From Oligoflexus sp. (GTDB lineage: Bacteria > Bdellovibrionota_B > Oligoflexia > Oligoflexales > Oligoflexaceae), in NCBI RefSeq assembly GCF_035712445.1, contig NZ_DASTAT010000109.1, positions 1 through 64,000 on the forward strand: a DNA stretch of 64,000 nucleotides, read 5' to 3'. The position numbers were made by a program, and so were the translations under genes. Shown here in pieces: positions 43,087 to 51,965 of this stretch. Numbering within the stretch: the stretch's first letter is position 1; the number at the start of each line of letters is the position of its first letter. The notes beneath the pieces are model-generated. The model ran no database searches and was not told where the DNA came from. It was given only the letters and a program-made list of their open reading frames with translations.

Positions 43087-43980
43087 ATGGCCTGGATCAA
43101 TTACCATCATCTCTACTATTTCTACCTGATCGCTCGGGAGGGCAGCATGGCGAAGGCGGCTCGTCGCTTGCGGTTGAGCCAGTCCACCTTGAGCATCCAG
43201 CTGCGCCAACTGGAAGAGCTGATGGGGCAAAAGCTTTTCGATCGCAGCAAGCAAAACCTGATGCTGACTGGAACCGGGCGGGTGGTCTATGACTATGCGT
43301 CCGAGATCTTCCGACTTGGAAACGAAATGCTCGAAGCGGTCAAAAGCGGCAAGGGTGCCGGACCTTTGCGGGTCAATCTCGGGATACTGGATAGCATTCC
43401 GAAGAGTATCGCGCATGAACTTGTTATCGCCGCCTATGCGATCGACGACTGCTTTGTTTCGGTCATGGAAGCTGGAAGTGAAGAGCTGCTCGGTGACCTG
43501 AAATCGCATCGCCTGGATCTGGTCCTCACCAACTCGCATGCTCCCCTGACATCAAAATCCGGGCTTTTCAGCCGCTGTGTCGCGGATCTGCCCGTCGTCG
43601 TCTATGGTTCGAAGAAGTATGCGCCTCTCCGCAAGAATTTTCCTGACTCGATCAACGGTCAGCCATTCATCCTGCCGAGCTTTCACAGCAAGCTGCGGCA
43701 CGATCTGGAGCATCTTTTCAAAAGGAATCGCCTGACGCCGCGGGTGATCGGCGAAAGCCAGGAAATCGAGCTCGACAAGCGACTCGCGCTGTCAGGACAC
43801 GCGCTCATCGCTATGTCGAGCTATAGAACAGAGCCTTTCGTAGAGGACGGTAAACTCATTAAAATCGGCGTATTCGAAGCTCTTCGCGAGCAGATCTGGC
43901 TTACAGGGGTGAAGATGCATGTCGTCAACCCCATAGCCGCTCAGCTACTGGAGACATTCTCCCTCGTCGAGCACGCCTAG
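43087..43980 (+). CDS. LysR-family regulator, NhaR-like
   Basis: A 297-residue LysR-type transcription factor. The winged HTH at the N-terminus (INYHHLYYFYLIAREGSMAKAARRLRLSQSTLSIQLRQLE) has the INYxHLYYF opening typical of NhaR, the Na+/pH-responsive activator of E. coli. The remaining 200 residues form a periplasmic-binding-protein-like effector domain (LRVNLGILDSIPKSI, LDLVLTNSHAP, LPVVVYGSKKYAPL). It is divergent from kaiC, and LysR proteins often control the divergent neighbour, so it is the best local candidate regulator of the kai operon. It ends 31 bases before convergent rnk. Confidence 0.92.
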   Translation: MAWINYHHLYYFYLIAREGSMAKAARRLRLSQSTLSIQLRQLEELMGQKLFDRSKQNLMLTGTGRVVYDYASEIFRLGNEMLEAVKSGKGAGPLRVNLGILDSIPKSIAHELVIAAYAIDDCFVSVMEAGSEELLGDLKSHRLDLVLTNSHAPLTSKSGLFSRCVADLPVVVYGSKKYAPLRKNFPDSINGQPFILPSFHSKLRHDLEHLFKRNRLTPRVIGESQEIELDKRLALSGHALIAMSSYRTEPFVEDGKLIKIGVFEALREQIWLTGVKMHVVNPIAAQLLETFSLVEHA

Positions 43981-44011
43981 CCGATTTTAATTCAGCTCTG
44001 GATTCAGACCT

Positions 44012-44419
44012 TCACATGGCGACCGCACTTTCAGTTTCCTTCTCCACACGCACCACCCGAAGGTTTTTGGTGCGACCGTTCGGGAGAGGCCAGGCAATTT
44101 CCTGGCCCACTCCCAAACCAAGAAGCGCACTTCCTAGAGGCGCCAGCACGGACACCTTGCCTTCATCAATATTGGAATCCCAAGGATAAGTGACCTGCAC
44201 CCCGAGGACTTCACCTGATTCCATATCCACAAAGCGCACGTTGGAATTCATGGCCACGACTTCGGGCGGCATATTCCCCGATTCCACGATTTCCGCGCGC
44301 AGCATTTCCTCTTCCAGGAAAGACGCTTTCCTGAAGTCAGATGTGCTCAAAGATTCCAGCATATTCACAAGATCGTTGTAGTCTCTTTCGGAAATGATTA
44401 TGGAGTTGTTGGTCTTCAT
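44012..44419 (-). CDS. rnk: Rnk-like GreA/GreB-family protein
   Basis: A 135-residue protein with a short helical N-terminus and a C-terminal FKBP-like GreA/B domain (MPPEVVAMNSNVRFVDMESGEVLGVQVTYP, SVLAPLGSALLGLGVGQEIAWPLPNG), matching Rnk, regulator of nucleoside diphosphate kinase. Rnk binds RNA polymerase without the transcript-cleavage coiled coil. GGAAAGGAAACATTTT precedes the ATG. It is adjacent to the baeRF gene (divergent), which together suggest a stress/nucleotide-level control locus beside the Kai module. Confidence 0.93.
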   Translation of the reverse strand: MKTNNSIIISERDYNDLVNMLESLSTSDFRKASFLEEEMLRAEIVESGNMPPEVVAMNSNVRFVDMESGEVLGVQVTYPWDSNIDEGKVSVLAPLGSALLGLGVGQEIAWPLPNGRTKNLRVVRVEKETESAVAM

Positions 44420-44715
44420 AAAATGTTTCCTTTCCTTGACTTAGAGATCCGCATCATCGTTGCAACATCAGCGCGAGGTATGACGGATGGAGGTGGAAAA
44501 GGCAGCGAGTGACGGGACTGGTAGGCGATAACATGCGAATCTCCTTTCTTTTGCCACTGTTGGTTGCGATATCCCTTGGTCTTCTTTGTAGAGCTTTTCC
44601 CGGACGCTGGCCAATATATAAAATCAAAGGGTCCCTTCGATATTATGAAAAGCCCTTAAAATCCTTGGATATGCTATAGATGCTTCAATATCAAAACCCA
44701 AGAGGTGGAGGATTC
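44420..44715. other. Divergent promoter region of rnk and baeRF gene
   Basis: 296 bases between two divergent genes. The right half is AT-rich (tatataaaatc around 44617-44627 offers TATA-type -10 candidates). No conserved hexamer pair stands out and no small gene with a ribosome site was found. Confidence 0.35.
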
Positions 44716-45780
44716 ATGAAACGTCTTTCTATCCATGATTTTGATGGACTCATCAAAGCGCAAGGTTACCCCTGTCTCTCCCTTTACGTGGACCTCAGCA
44801 TCAAACTCCAGGGTCACGTCAACATCTATCACAGACTGCGGTCGCAGTTGGATGATATGGAGAAGAGCCTTTCCTATGTCTGCAGCGCGGATGAGAGGCA
44901 AACCCTCATGAAACCACTGCGGCAAGGGGTTGGAGCGCTCTATTTCACGCCTCATCGGGCCGAGGGCCTCGCCTTGTTCTCGTCCTTTGACGTCAACGGA
45001 TTTTTCCCGACATCCATTCCTGTGAAGGACTATGTGTCCATCAGCGATAGTTTCCACCTGAAACCGATCCTGCCGATGATACAAAAGCAGACTGTCTTCC
45101 ATGTGGTGACTCTGACCCGAAACCAGCTGATTCTCTTCATCGGCGATTCATCCGGTCTCAAAGAATGGAAACGCTACGCCGAGCCTCCGGCCGATGAAGC
45201 GGAAACCGTCACGACTTTTCCGACACCGGCGCGCCTTCGTCGATTCTTCAATGAATGCAAGGCGGACATCTGCAAACTGATCCGGGGCAGCCAGGGACCT
45301 GTCATCACAGTGGGCTCGCTTCCCTTGCGTAAACTTTTTGCTGCTTGCAGCAGCAGGATCCCCTACCTTTTGAAGGAAGGGATCAATTTCCGCTATAGCG
45401 AGGGGAATTCATCCGTCCTGCATCGACTCGCATTGGAGATTGCGGAGAACTTTTTCAAGACGCGCTCTCTGGTTCTCGCCAACCAGTATCTCGCGCTGCA
45501 ATCCAAGGGCAAAGCCTCGCAGCATCTGCCCGAGATCGCCGAGTCGATTTTTTTAGGGCGCGTGGCCCATATCCTGGTTTCGAAAGATCAGATGCTCTAT
45601 GGGCGGCTGGACCGGGGCAGCGGAAAGGTGATCCGCCTGAAGCAAAAGACCGACCCCATCGGCGACGACGTCTTATGTGATCTGGCCCAGGAGGTCATCC
45701 TGCGCGGAGGCAACGCTCACGTGCTGCCCCAGAACATGATGCCAACCCCGTCACCGGTCGCCGCCCTCTATCGTTGGTAG
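44716..45780 (+). CDS. Bacterial archaeo-eukaryotic release factor-like (baeRF) protein
   Basis: About 354 residues starting at ATG 44716, preceded by GGTGGAGG. The architecture matches the baeRF family 3-type: an N-terminal segment (PCLSLYVDLS), EGLALFSSFDVNGFF, then SDSFHLKPILPMI, characteristic of these proteins. An eRF1 domain 2-like part follows (VFHVVTLTRNQLILFIGDS), and the C-terminal L7Ae-like domain (EIAESIFLGRVAHILVSKDQMLYGRLD, CDLAQEVILRGGNAHVLP). The GGQ loop of true release factors is not present. By family inference they act on stalled or hibernating ribosomes. Single gene, followed by a strong hairpin. Confidence 0.85.
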   Translation: MKRLSIHDFDGLIKAQGYPCLSLYVDLSIKLQGHVNIYHRLRSQLDDMEKSLSYVCSADERQTLMKPLRQGVGALYFTPHRAEGLALFSSFDVNGFFPTSIPVKDYVSISDSFHLKPILPMIQKQTVFHVVTLTRNQLILFIGDSSGLKEWKRYAEPPADEAETVTTFPTPARLRRFFNECKADICKLIRGSQGPVITVGSLPLRKLFAACSSRIPYLLKEGINFRYSEGNSSVLHRLALEIAENFFKTRSLVLANQYLALQSKGKASQHLPEIAESIFLGRVAHILVSKDQMLYGRLDRGSGKVIRLKQKTDPIGDDVLCDLAQEVILRGGNAHVLPQNMMPTPSPVAALYRW

Positions 45781-45789
45781 GATTGGTGC

Positions 45790-45831
45790 GAGCCTTCGGC
45801 TCCTGTCGAGCTGAAGGCTCATTTCTTCTTT
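45790..45831. terminator. Bidirectional terminator after baeRF gene
   Basis: GAGCCTTCGGCTC (45790-45802) pairs with GAGCTGAAGGCTC (45808-45820) over 13 bases with one G-T wobble and a CTGTC loop. A T-rich tract (ATTTCTTCTTT) follows on the plus strand. It serves the plus-strand gene and may also serve the convergent one. Confidence 0.8.
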
Positions 45832-47122
45832 AAAAGGGCGAATCTCCGATCGAACTCTTCGAACAGCCGCATTGACCAAAGCACAGCGCCGATCCGATTT
45901 GAAAATCCTTTCCATCACAGCCAGGCAGGGCGCAAAGATTGATGCCGCGCGCCAGCGGTCCGGGAATGCCATCGAAGTAAACATCCGATTGCGTGCGCAT
46001 CCATTCCGGGGACTCCGGGGTATTCTTCAGTTCCACCAGATTTTTCCAGGTTTGCATGCGAAGGTCCCGCGATCCGGGATTGCGATAATCCTCGAAATAA
46101 AGACAGCTGCCGGACCCACCCGAGTCATGATAAGACCCGTGGGAATTCTTGCCGACATAGGCCACAGGATGCGTGCCGTCGACGAATTCCAGTTCCCCCG
46201 GCGTTCTTGTGTAATGCCCACCATGCTGATAGAACTGCACGCGTTCCACACGATTGTTGCGAATCTTCACCGCTACGCGTTCCCAGTCGGCATCATGGGA
46301 TCCCAGGCTTCCTGTGCAGGTGTCCTGATAGCCATAGAAAAACCAGTACATGATAACGGTCGTATCCAGGCTGCAATCCTGATAGGCGTAGTAGATCGGA
46401 ACGCGACCATTTTCAACCGAGCTGGTGTCGGTGTTGCACACCCGTTCTTTCGAACCAGATTTGCGCAGCTCATAGTAATCTCCAGCATCACCCGGCAGAC
46501 ATTTATCCGTCGCGCCTTGAACCTGATCAAAACGCAGGAGTGGCGCAAATCGCTGGGCCTGCTCCGCGCGACAGGCTTCATCTGTGCATGCTGGTCGTGC
46601 CGTCTGGCAAATGTAAGGTTCCACCTCATCACAGTAACGGCCCCGGCAGCGCACGCCTTTCAAATAGGTCCCGCTGCCAAAATCCATGGTGCCGCCATCC
46701 TCTTCCGACAGGGAGGGGGCCCAGTAGCAACGATCAGGATTCAACTGGGGGGCCGCAGCACAGCGAACGGAAACGTTATCGCAGTAACGTCCGCTGCATC
46801 GCACGCCATCCACCCATTGGCCGCTTGGGCATAGTGCCTCGCCGCCTTCGTCCGAAACGTAACCCGTCCAGCTGCGTTCGCCGACCATCGCATCGCTGCT
46901 GCATTTTAAAGCAAGATTATCGCAGTACCGTCCTGTGCAGCGAAGACCCGAGACAAAGCCCGAGGCGCAAAGGGCCGGCGAGGCATCGCCCTCTTCTTCC
47001 GAAGTGAACGGGGTCCAAACATCCGCGTGGAGTGGCTTACCGAAGTTTTGCAGGAGCAGCAAACTTACCATAAGGACCCAGCCTGGCCAAAAACGGCGGG
47101 TCTTACCCTTGATCACTGTCAT
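45830..47122 (-). CDS. Secreted Vps62-like protein with cysteine repeats
   Basis: About 430 residues. ATG 47122 has GGGGGA just upstream, followed by a signal peptide (FWPGWVLMVSLLLLQNFGKPLHA). Residues about 35-165 contain three repeats of some 40 residues, each with G(L/V)RCxGRYCD and an upstream acidic EEEG/DEGGE/EEDGG element. Each resembles a small disulfide-stabilised module. The C-terminal half is Vps62/DUF946-like (VPIYYAYQ, VIMYWFFYGYQD, HDADWERVAVKI, VQFYQHGGHYTR, HPVAYVGKNSHGSYHD). The combination suggests a secreted carbohydrate- or surface-binding protein; function is not established. Monocistronic. Confidence 0.82.
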   Translation of the reverse strand: MTVIKGKTRRFWPGWVLMVSLLLLQNFGKPLHADVWTPFTSEEEGDASPALCASGFVSGLRCTGRYCDNLALKCSSDAMVGERSWTGYVSDEGGEALCPSGQWVDGVRCSGRYCDNVSVRCAAAPQLNPDRCYWAPSLSEEDGGTMDFGSGTYLKGVRCRGRYCDEVEPYICQTARPACTDEACRAEQAQRFAPLLRFDQVQGATDKCLPGDAGDYYELRKSGSKERVCNTDTSSVENGRVPIYYAYQDCSLDTTVIMYWFFYGYQDTCTGSLGSHDADWERVAVKIRNNRVERVQFYQHGGHYTRTPGELEFVDGTHPVAYVGKNSHGSYHDSGGSGSCLYFEDYRNPGSRDLRMQTWKNLVELKNTPESPEWMRTQSDVYFDGIPGPLARGINLCALPGCDGKDFQIGSALCFGQCGCSKSSIGDSPF

Positions 47123-47844
47123 CGTCGTCCCCCTTTTTGAACACGAGAAAAGCCCGCAACACAATACCTGGCAGGCATTCGCAGTCTTTCCGCATCCAAG
47201 TTTTCATCAAGAATGAAATGAAAAATTTGTTCTTACCCAAGCCTATAACAAGGTCTCTGGGAAACGACAAGTTGATGTGGGCGACGAACACGGCCGTAAA
47301 TTTCGCTCAAAGCCGCTCTGCGCCGAAAGCCGCGAAACGGCTGAAAATTGTGAAGCCGACCGAACCGGACAGCACGAAATCCCTCAATTTCGAATTACGA
47401 AAGCTCGTGATGCGTCTCAGCTTGTCTCAAGTCAGCCTTTCAAAGTCAGACAGGGCATACTTTTGCGCCGGCGTTCGCGTCGAACGAAAGGGTTAAGAAA
47501 AATTTACTGACGGTCCTTACCCTGTGATTTTGCCGATAAGCCTTTCGATGTTTATCTCGCAAAGCCATGATGCACTTATGTTGCCAAGGAATGAACGCAG
47601 CAAAAGGGAGCACGGCCAGCGTTTATGATTGCTACAATCTGTCTAGTAGGGGCCCTGACAAAGAAAGGCCTGTGATATAAAGGGCCTGGCAAAGCCTCAA
47701 ATCTGAGATATTACTATCTTATGGATGGAGGCCTAAAAGCGATGAGGAAGACCGTGCGTCGTCTGGAGTACGTTTTCGATGCCCCCGCGTCCTGGCACTT
47801 TGCCACCCGGTTTTACTGTGTCATCAGGAGTAAGGAAAACGGTC
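47123..47844. other. Long intergenic region, no gene recognised
   Basis: About 720 bases between divergent genes. A perfect FliA-type -10 (GCCGATAA, 47532-47539) occurs, but no matching -35 is found. A weak hairpin AGGCC/GGCCT lies around 47666-47690. The in-frame extension 47779-47844 upstream of the response regulator is likely its 5' leader. Frames of up to 119 codons exist but show no ribosome site or family, and are not called. Confidence 0.4.
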
Positions 47845-48528
47845 ATGTCAGCTAAAAGCATATGGATTCTGGAAGACGATCTGCAGATGCAGGCCATCTA
47901 CGAAGATATGCTCAGCCGTCACTATAAGCTGACCCTTTTCTCCAGCCTCCAGGAATTCCGCGACGGACTGAAAAGCCTCCCTCTTCCTGATCTGATGATA
48001 CTCGACCTCATGTGTCCCGATGGAAGCCTTCACTCGATTTTTGATGATCTGGCGCCCAGACTGCAGGAAACGCCATTTCTGATCGTCAGTGGTCTGGATG
48101 AGCAGGACGCCATCCGCAGTAGCTTCAAGGTCGGCGCTCTTGATTTCATCTCCAAGCCCTTCAGCAAATCGGAGCTGCAGGTCAAGATTGATATCTTCCT
48201 GAATCGCCTTGCCAGTCAGGACGCCTGCATTTCGGCAGTGAAGCTCGACCCTTTAAGCATGACCCTTTTCACCAAGAGCGCGCGTTCGAGTGAGCTGACA
48301 GCCAAGGAATATCGCATTTTGAGCCTTTTTTTACAGGCTCCCGAGCAGATCGTGCCCCGGAAGCATTTGGTGATGACGCTCTGGAAGGATATCAACGTTT
48401 CCGAGAAGACCCTGGATGTGCACCTCAGCAACATTCGCCGGAAAATAGCTGCGCTGGGCCTGACCGTCGTCTGCACCGATGCGGGCTACGAACTGCAGCC
48501 AGCAGGCCATCCGTCCGCCTCCACGTAA
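47845..48528 (+). CDS. OmpR/PhoB-family response regulator
   Basis: A 227-residue regulator starting at ATG 47845, with TAAGGA nine bases before it. The receiver (residues 4-120) has the acidic ILEDD, phospho-Asp54 in MILDLMCPDG, and Lys104 in FISKPFSK. The winged-helix domain (about 140-225) reads ELTAKEYRILSLFLQAPEQIVPRKHLVMTLW and LDVHLSNIRRKIA, typical for PhoB-type DNA binding. A 50-residue linker separates the two. It lies 89 bases upstream of a receiver-kinase protein and may form a pair with it. Confidence 0.93.
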   Translation: MSAKSIWILEDDLQMQAIYEDMLSRHYKLTLFSSLQEFRDGLKSLPLPDLMILDLMCPDGSLHSIFDDLAPRLQETPFLIVSGLDEQDAIRSSFKVGALDFISKPFSKSELQVKIDIFLNRLASQDACISAVKLDPLSMTLFTKSARSSELTAKEYRILSLFLQAPEQIVPRKHLVMTLWKDINVSEKTLDVHLSNIRRKIAALGLTVVCTDAGYELQPAGHPSAST

Positions 48529-48617
48529 GGCAGCCGCAGCCCCGCGGTAAATCCTTTTGAATCCCCAGCCATGGGTGTATCCTGGTAAGAGATTTTTCTG
48601 CCAAAGGATAGACCCAT

Positions 48618-50183
48618 ATGCAGTCAGCCGAGCCGACCAAAGTCCTCGCGATTGATGACGATCCCGATATTTGCTTTTACATCCAGGAAATCCTGGAGCG
48701 GAACAATTGCGTCGTGACGCTGACCGAACGCGGTCGCGAGGCCCTGCGCCTCCTGGCCACCGAAACCTTCGATATCGTCCTGGCCGATGTCCGCCTGCCG
48801 GATCTGGATGGCGTCAGTATACTCGAACACGTTCGACTCTCGGGCTCCGAGATTCCCTTCGTCCTGATCACAGGCTTTTCCGAGAACGACCCCATCATCT
48901 CCAGCTTAAGGCTCGGTGCTGTTGACTATTTAACCAAGCCCTTCACCCCATCCGACCTGGAAAAATCTCTGCGCCGCGCTCTTGATCGCAAAAAGCGCCA
49001 GGACTGGAGTCGTCATCTGTATCAGATTTCCGAAAATGCGGATCTCACGCTGCACGAAAAAATCCAAAAGATCCTGCTCCTGACCGCTGACATGCTCGCT
49101 ATGGATTTCGGCTGCATCGTCCGCAGCAGCGCCGGGTCTCATGGCCTCAGTTTTACCTCGGGCCAAACCGAGGACGAGCTTGATGCGATCAACGAGATCT
49201 ATCAAAACCATATGCTAACCCACCTTCCAGGCATTCAGGCCAACCGCGAACCGTCCTCGGGTGAATCCCAAGGCGTGGCCTGGGCCGCCGTTCCTTTGCG
49301 CATGAATCAGGATATCCAGGGCGCCTTCTGCTTCTTTAAAAGGGGTCAGAAACCTGCGCTGGGACAGGACACGCTGCGCTCTGTCCTGCAGCTGACTGAA
49401 ATTTCCGTCAGCCGTCTTTTGGAAGCCGAGGAAAACGCGCTCATCATAGCCAATCAGAAAAACATGATCATGGCCGCGCAGAATCTTTCCAGCCTCGGCG
49501 CCCTGGCCAATAGCCTTGTCATCCAGATCGAAAGTGATCTGACCGATATCGCCGGCAGGACTGTGATGGTGGAAAAACTTTTGGAAAGCAAAGACGCCAG
49601 CAGCACGCCCAGTATTCAAGGCGTCCTCGATTCCATCGGCACGGATGTCAAACGCATGGGCCGCATCGTGAAAAGCGTGCGAAGCATTGCCGAAGGCAAA
49701 GGCGAATCCCGGCAACTGTTCGCCATTCATGCCGTGCTTGAAGAGGCTCTGGAACTCTTCCGCTGCAAAATTCAGGCGCGCCCCCTGCGTTTAACCGTTG
49801 GCGCTCTTCCGCAGGATCTTTACATCCAGGGTGATTCCGCTCAGATCCTTCAGGTTTTTCTGATTCTTTTGAGCAACAGCCTCGATGCCATCGAAGACCT
49901 GCGTGACGAATGGATAACGATCGAACCCAAAAGGACTGGCAAAACCCTGCAGATCAGCTTCACCGACAGCGGACGCAATCTGCCCGTGCATCTGCATGAG
50001 CAGGTTTTCCACCCTTTCGTGAATGCACCCGAAGGCGTTCGCGATCCAGGCCTCGGACTGGGCCTTGCCCGGCACTATACGGAAGCGCATCACGGCACAT
50101 TGGGGATGGATCCCGCGAGTCCGAACACCCGTTTCGTTTTGCAATTTCATAAGTTGCGCGATGCCGCGGGACAGCCGCTCTAG
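48618..50183 (+). CDS. Receiver-GAF-like-kinase protein lacking the phospho-His
   Basis: A 521-residue protein. An N-terminal receiver has an intact pocket (AIDDD, Asp57 in VLADVRLPD, Lys107 in LTKPF). Residues about 140-265 are GAF-like (DFGCIVRSSAG, WAAVPLRMNQDIQGAFCFF). The dimerisation helix reads SSLGALANSLVIQIESDL; in the common SLGEMAAGIAHEINNPL pattern the His would fall on Ile302, so the phospho-acceptor is missing. The ATPase keeps its N-box (LLSNSLDAIED) and G2 (GLGLGLARHYTEAHHG), while G1 reads DSGRN. It could bind ATP without autophosphorylating, or act on its own receiver. AAGGA lies 12 bases upstream of the ATG. Confidence 0.88.
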   Translation: MQSAEPTKVLAIDDDPDICFYIQEILERNNCVVTLTERGREALRLLATETFDIVLADVRLPDLDGVSILEHVRLSGSEIPFVLITGFSENDPIISSLRLGAVDYLTKPFTPSDLEKSLRRALDRKKRQDWSRHLYQISENADLTLHEKIQKILLLTADMLAMDFGCIVRSSAGSHGLSFTSGQTEDELDAINEIYQNHMLTHLPGIQANREPSSGESQGVAWAAVPLRMNQDIQGAFCFFKRGQKPALGQDTLRSVLQLTEISVSRLLEAEENALIIANQKNMIMAAQNLSSLGALANSLVIQIESDLTDIAGRTVMVEKLLESKDASSTPSIQGVLDSIGTDVKRMGRIVKSVRSIAEGKGESRQLFAIHAVLEEALELFRCKIQARPLRLTVGALPQDLYIQGDSAQILQVFLILLSNSLDAIEDLRDEWITIEPKRTGKTLQISFTDSGRNLPVHLHEQVFHPFVNAPEGVRDPGLGLGLARHYTEAHHGTLGMDPASPNTRFVLQFHKLRDAAGQPL

Positions 50184-50267
50184 TTCACCCTTCGAAGCAA
50201 ATCACTTGCCACCCAGGGCGGGCTCAGTTTAAAAAGCTGGACAAGACCCACCCTGTGGAGGCGCTGC

Positions 50268-51965
50268 ATGCGTTCCTTATTTTCTTTCTTTTTTCTAGGC
50301 GTGCTCGCGATGCCCCAGGCCTGGGGCTATGATCGCGTCACGGGACTGCCTCATGCCAGTCGTTCGGAAGTCATAGCCCAGCATGGTATGGCCGCTACGA
50401 GTCAACCCCTTGCCACTCAAGTCGCCCTGGATATTTTAAAGGCCGGTGGTTCGGCCGTTGATGCGGCCATTGCCGCCAATGCAATGCTGGGACTCACAGA
50501 ACCGACAGGCTCAGGGATCGGTGGTGATATCTTTGCTCTGGTTTGGGATGCCAAACAGAAAAAGTTATTCGGTTTGAATGGCAGCGGCCGCTCACCCAGG
50601 ACCCTGACCCTCGCCGAACTGCAGAAGCGTGGATTGAAAAAGATCCCAGCTCTGGGTCCTTTGTCGGTCAGTGTACCCGGCTGCGTCGATGGCTGGACGG
50701 AGCTGCATAAAAAATTCGGGCGCCTGCCCCTGGCCCAGGTGCTTCAGCCGACGATACAGTATGCGCGCCAGGGTTTTCCCGTAACCGAGGTCATCGCCTA
50801 CTATTGGAAACGCAACGCGGAAAAGCTGAAGGACTTCGAAGGATTTTCCGCCATCTATCAACCTGGTGGCAAGGCCCCAGCCGCGGGCGAGATCTTTAAA
50901 AATCCTGCTTTGGCACGCACGCTGGAAATTATTGCTGCCAAGGGGCGCGATGGTTTTTATACCGGACCGGTGGCTCAAGCTATTGCGGATTATATGAAAA
51001 AACAGGGCGGCTATCTCAGTTATGAAGACCTCGCGTCGCACCGTTCGGAATGGGTGGAACCGATCAGCACCCGCTATCGCGGCCATGATGTATGGCAGCT
51101 GCCTCCCAATGGACAGGGCCTCGCCACTCTTCAGATTCTGAATCTTCTGGAACACTATGACATCAAAGCCATGGGTTTTGACAGTCCTGCCTATGTGCAT
51201 ACGCTCGTCGAAAGTATCAAGCTGGCCTTTGCCGATCGCGCTGCGTATTACGCGGATCCGGCTTTCGTCAAACAACCGATTGAGCAGCTCGCATCGAAAA
51301 CCTATGCGGCTTCTCGTAAGAAACTCATAGATCCCAACAAGGCTGCGCTGGAAGTGGCTCCAGGGGAAGCGATTCTGCATCAGGGTGATACCGTTTATCT
51401 CACCACGGCGGATAAAGACGGGAATATGGTTTCGCTCATTCAAAGCAATTTCCGTGGCATGGGTTCCGGCATGACTCCGGGTGGCCTTGGTTTCGTGCTG
51501 CAGGATCGCGGCGAACTCTTCAGCCTGGATCCTCAGCATGCCAATGTCTATGCCCCTGGCAAACGACCCTTCCATACTATAATTCCAGGCTTTGTGACGA
51601 AAAAAGGCGAACCCTGGCTCAGCTTCGGCGTGATGGGTGGGTCCATGCAGCCCCAGGGTCAGGTGCAAATTCTGGTGAATATGATCGACTTTGGAATGAA
51701 TCTTCAGGAAGCCGGCGACGCGAGTCGGATCTATGTCTCAGGCACCAGCGAGCCTACAGGTGAAGTGATGAAGGATGGAGGCCAAGTCGCTCTTGAATCC
51801 GGCTTTTCCCTAAAAACCCAGGACGCCTTGACCCGCATGGGCCACAAGCTGGTTCCGGGTCGGGGTGAATTCGGCGGCTACCAGGCGATACTTTGGGACC
51901 CGGTTCAACGCGTGTACCGGGCTGCGAGTGAATCTCGAAAGGACGGGCATGCGGCAGGTTATTAG
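50268..51965 (+). CDS. ggt: Gamma-glutamyltransferase
   Basis: A 565-residue periplasmic Ntn-hydrolase with signal peptide (FSFFFLGVLAMPQAWG). It hydrolyses glutathione and other gamma-glutamyl compounds and self-cleaves into large and small subunits at a catalytic Thr. That Thr corresponds to the T of HQGDTVYLTTADKDGNMVSLI. Other family signatures are AGGSAVDAAIAANAMLGLTEP, GSGIGGDIFALVW, LPPNGQGLATLQ and GVMGGSMQPQGQ. GGAGG precedes the ATG. Its end overlaps tamB on the opposite strand by 4 bases. Confidence 0.95.
   Translation: MRSLFSFFFLGVLAMPQAWGYDRVTGLPHASRSEVIAQHGMAATSQPLATQVALDILKAGGSAVDAAIAANAMLGLTEPTGSGIGGDIFALVWDAKQKKLFGLNGSGRSPRTLTLAELQKRGLKKIPALGPLSVSVPGCVDGWTELHKKFGRLPLAQVLQPTIQYARQGFPVTEVIAYYWKRNAEKLKDFEGFSAIYQPGGKAPAAGEIFKNPALARTLEIIAAKGRDGFYTGPVAQAIADYMKKQGGYLSYEDLASHRSEWVEPISTRYRGHDVWQLPPNGQGLATLQILNLLEHYDIKAMGFDSPAYVHTLVESIKLAFADRAAYYADPAFVKQPIEQLASKTYAASRKKLIDPNKAALEVAPGEAILHQGDTVYLTTADKDGNMVSLIQSNFRGMGSGMTPGGLGFVLQDRGELFSLDPQHANVYAPGKRPFHTIIPGFVTKKGEPWLSFGVMGGSMQPQGQVQILVNMIDFGMNLQEAGDASRIYVSGTSEPTGEVMKDGGQVALESGFSLKTQDALTRMGHKLVPGRGEFGGYQAILWDPVQRVYRAASESRKDGHAAGY

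Noticed and set aside
47532..47539. Perfect FliA -10 (GCCGATAA)
   Set aside because: No -35 resembling the consensus at the 11-base spacing, and no flagellar gene follows.
47791..47806. Sigma-54-like TGGCAC/TTTGC sequence before the response regulator
   Set aside because: The spacing between the two parts is 1 base, not the required 5.
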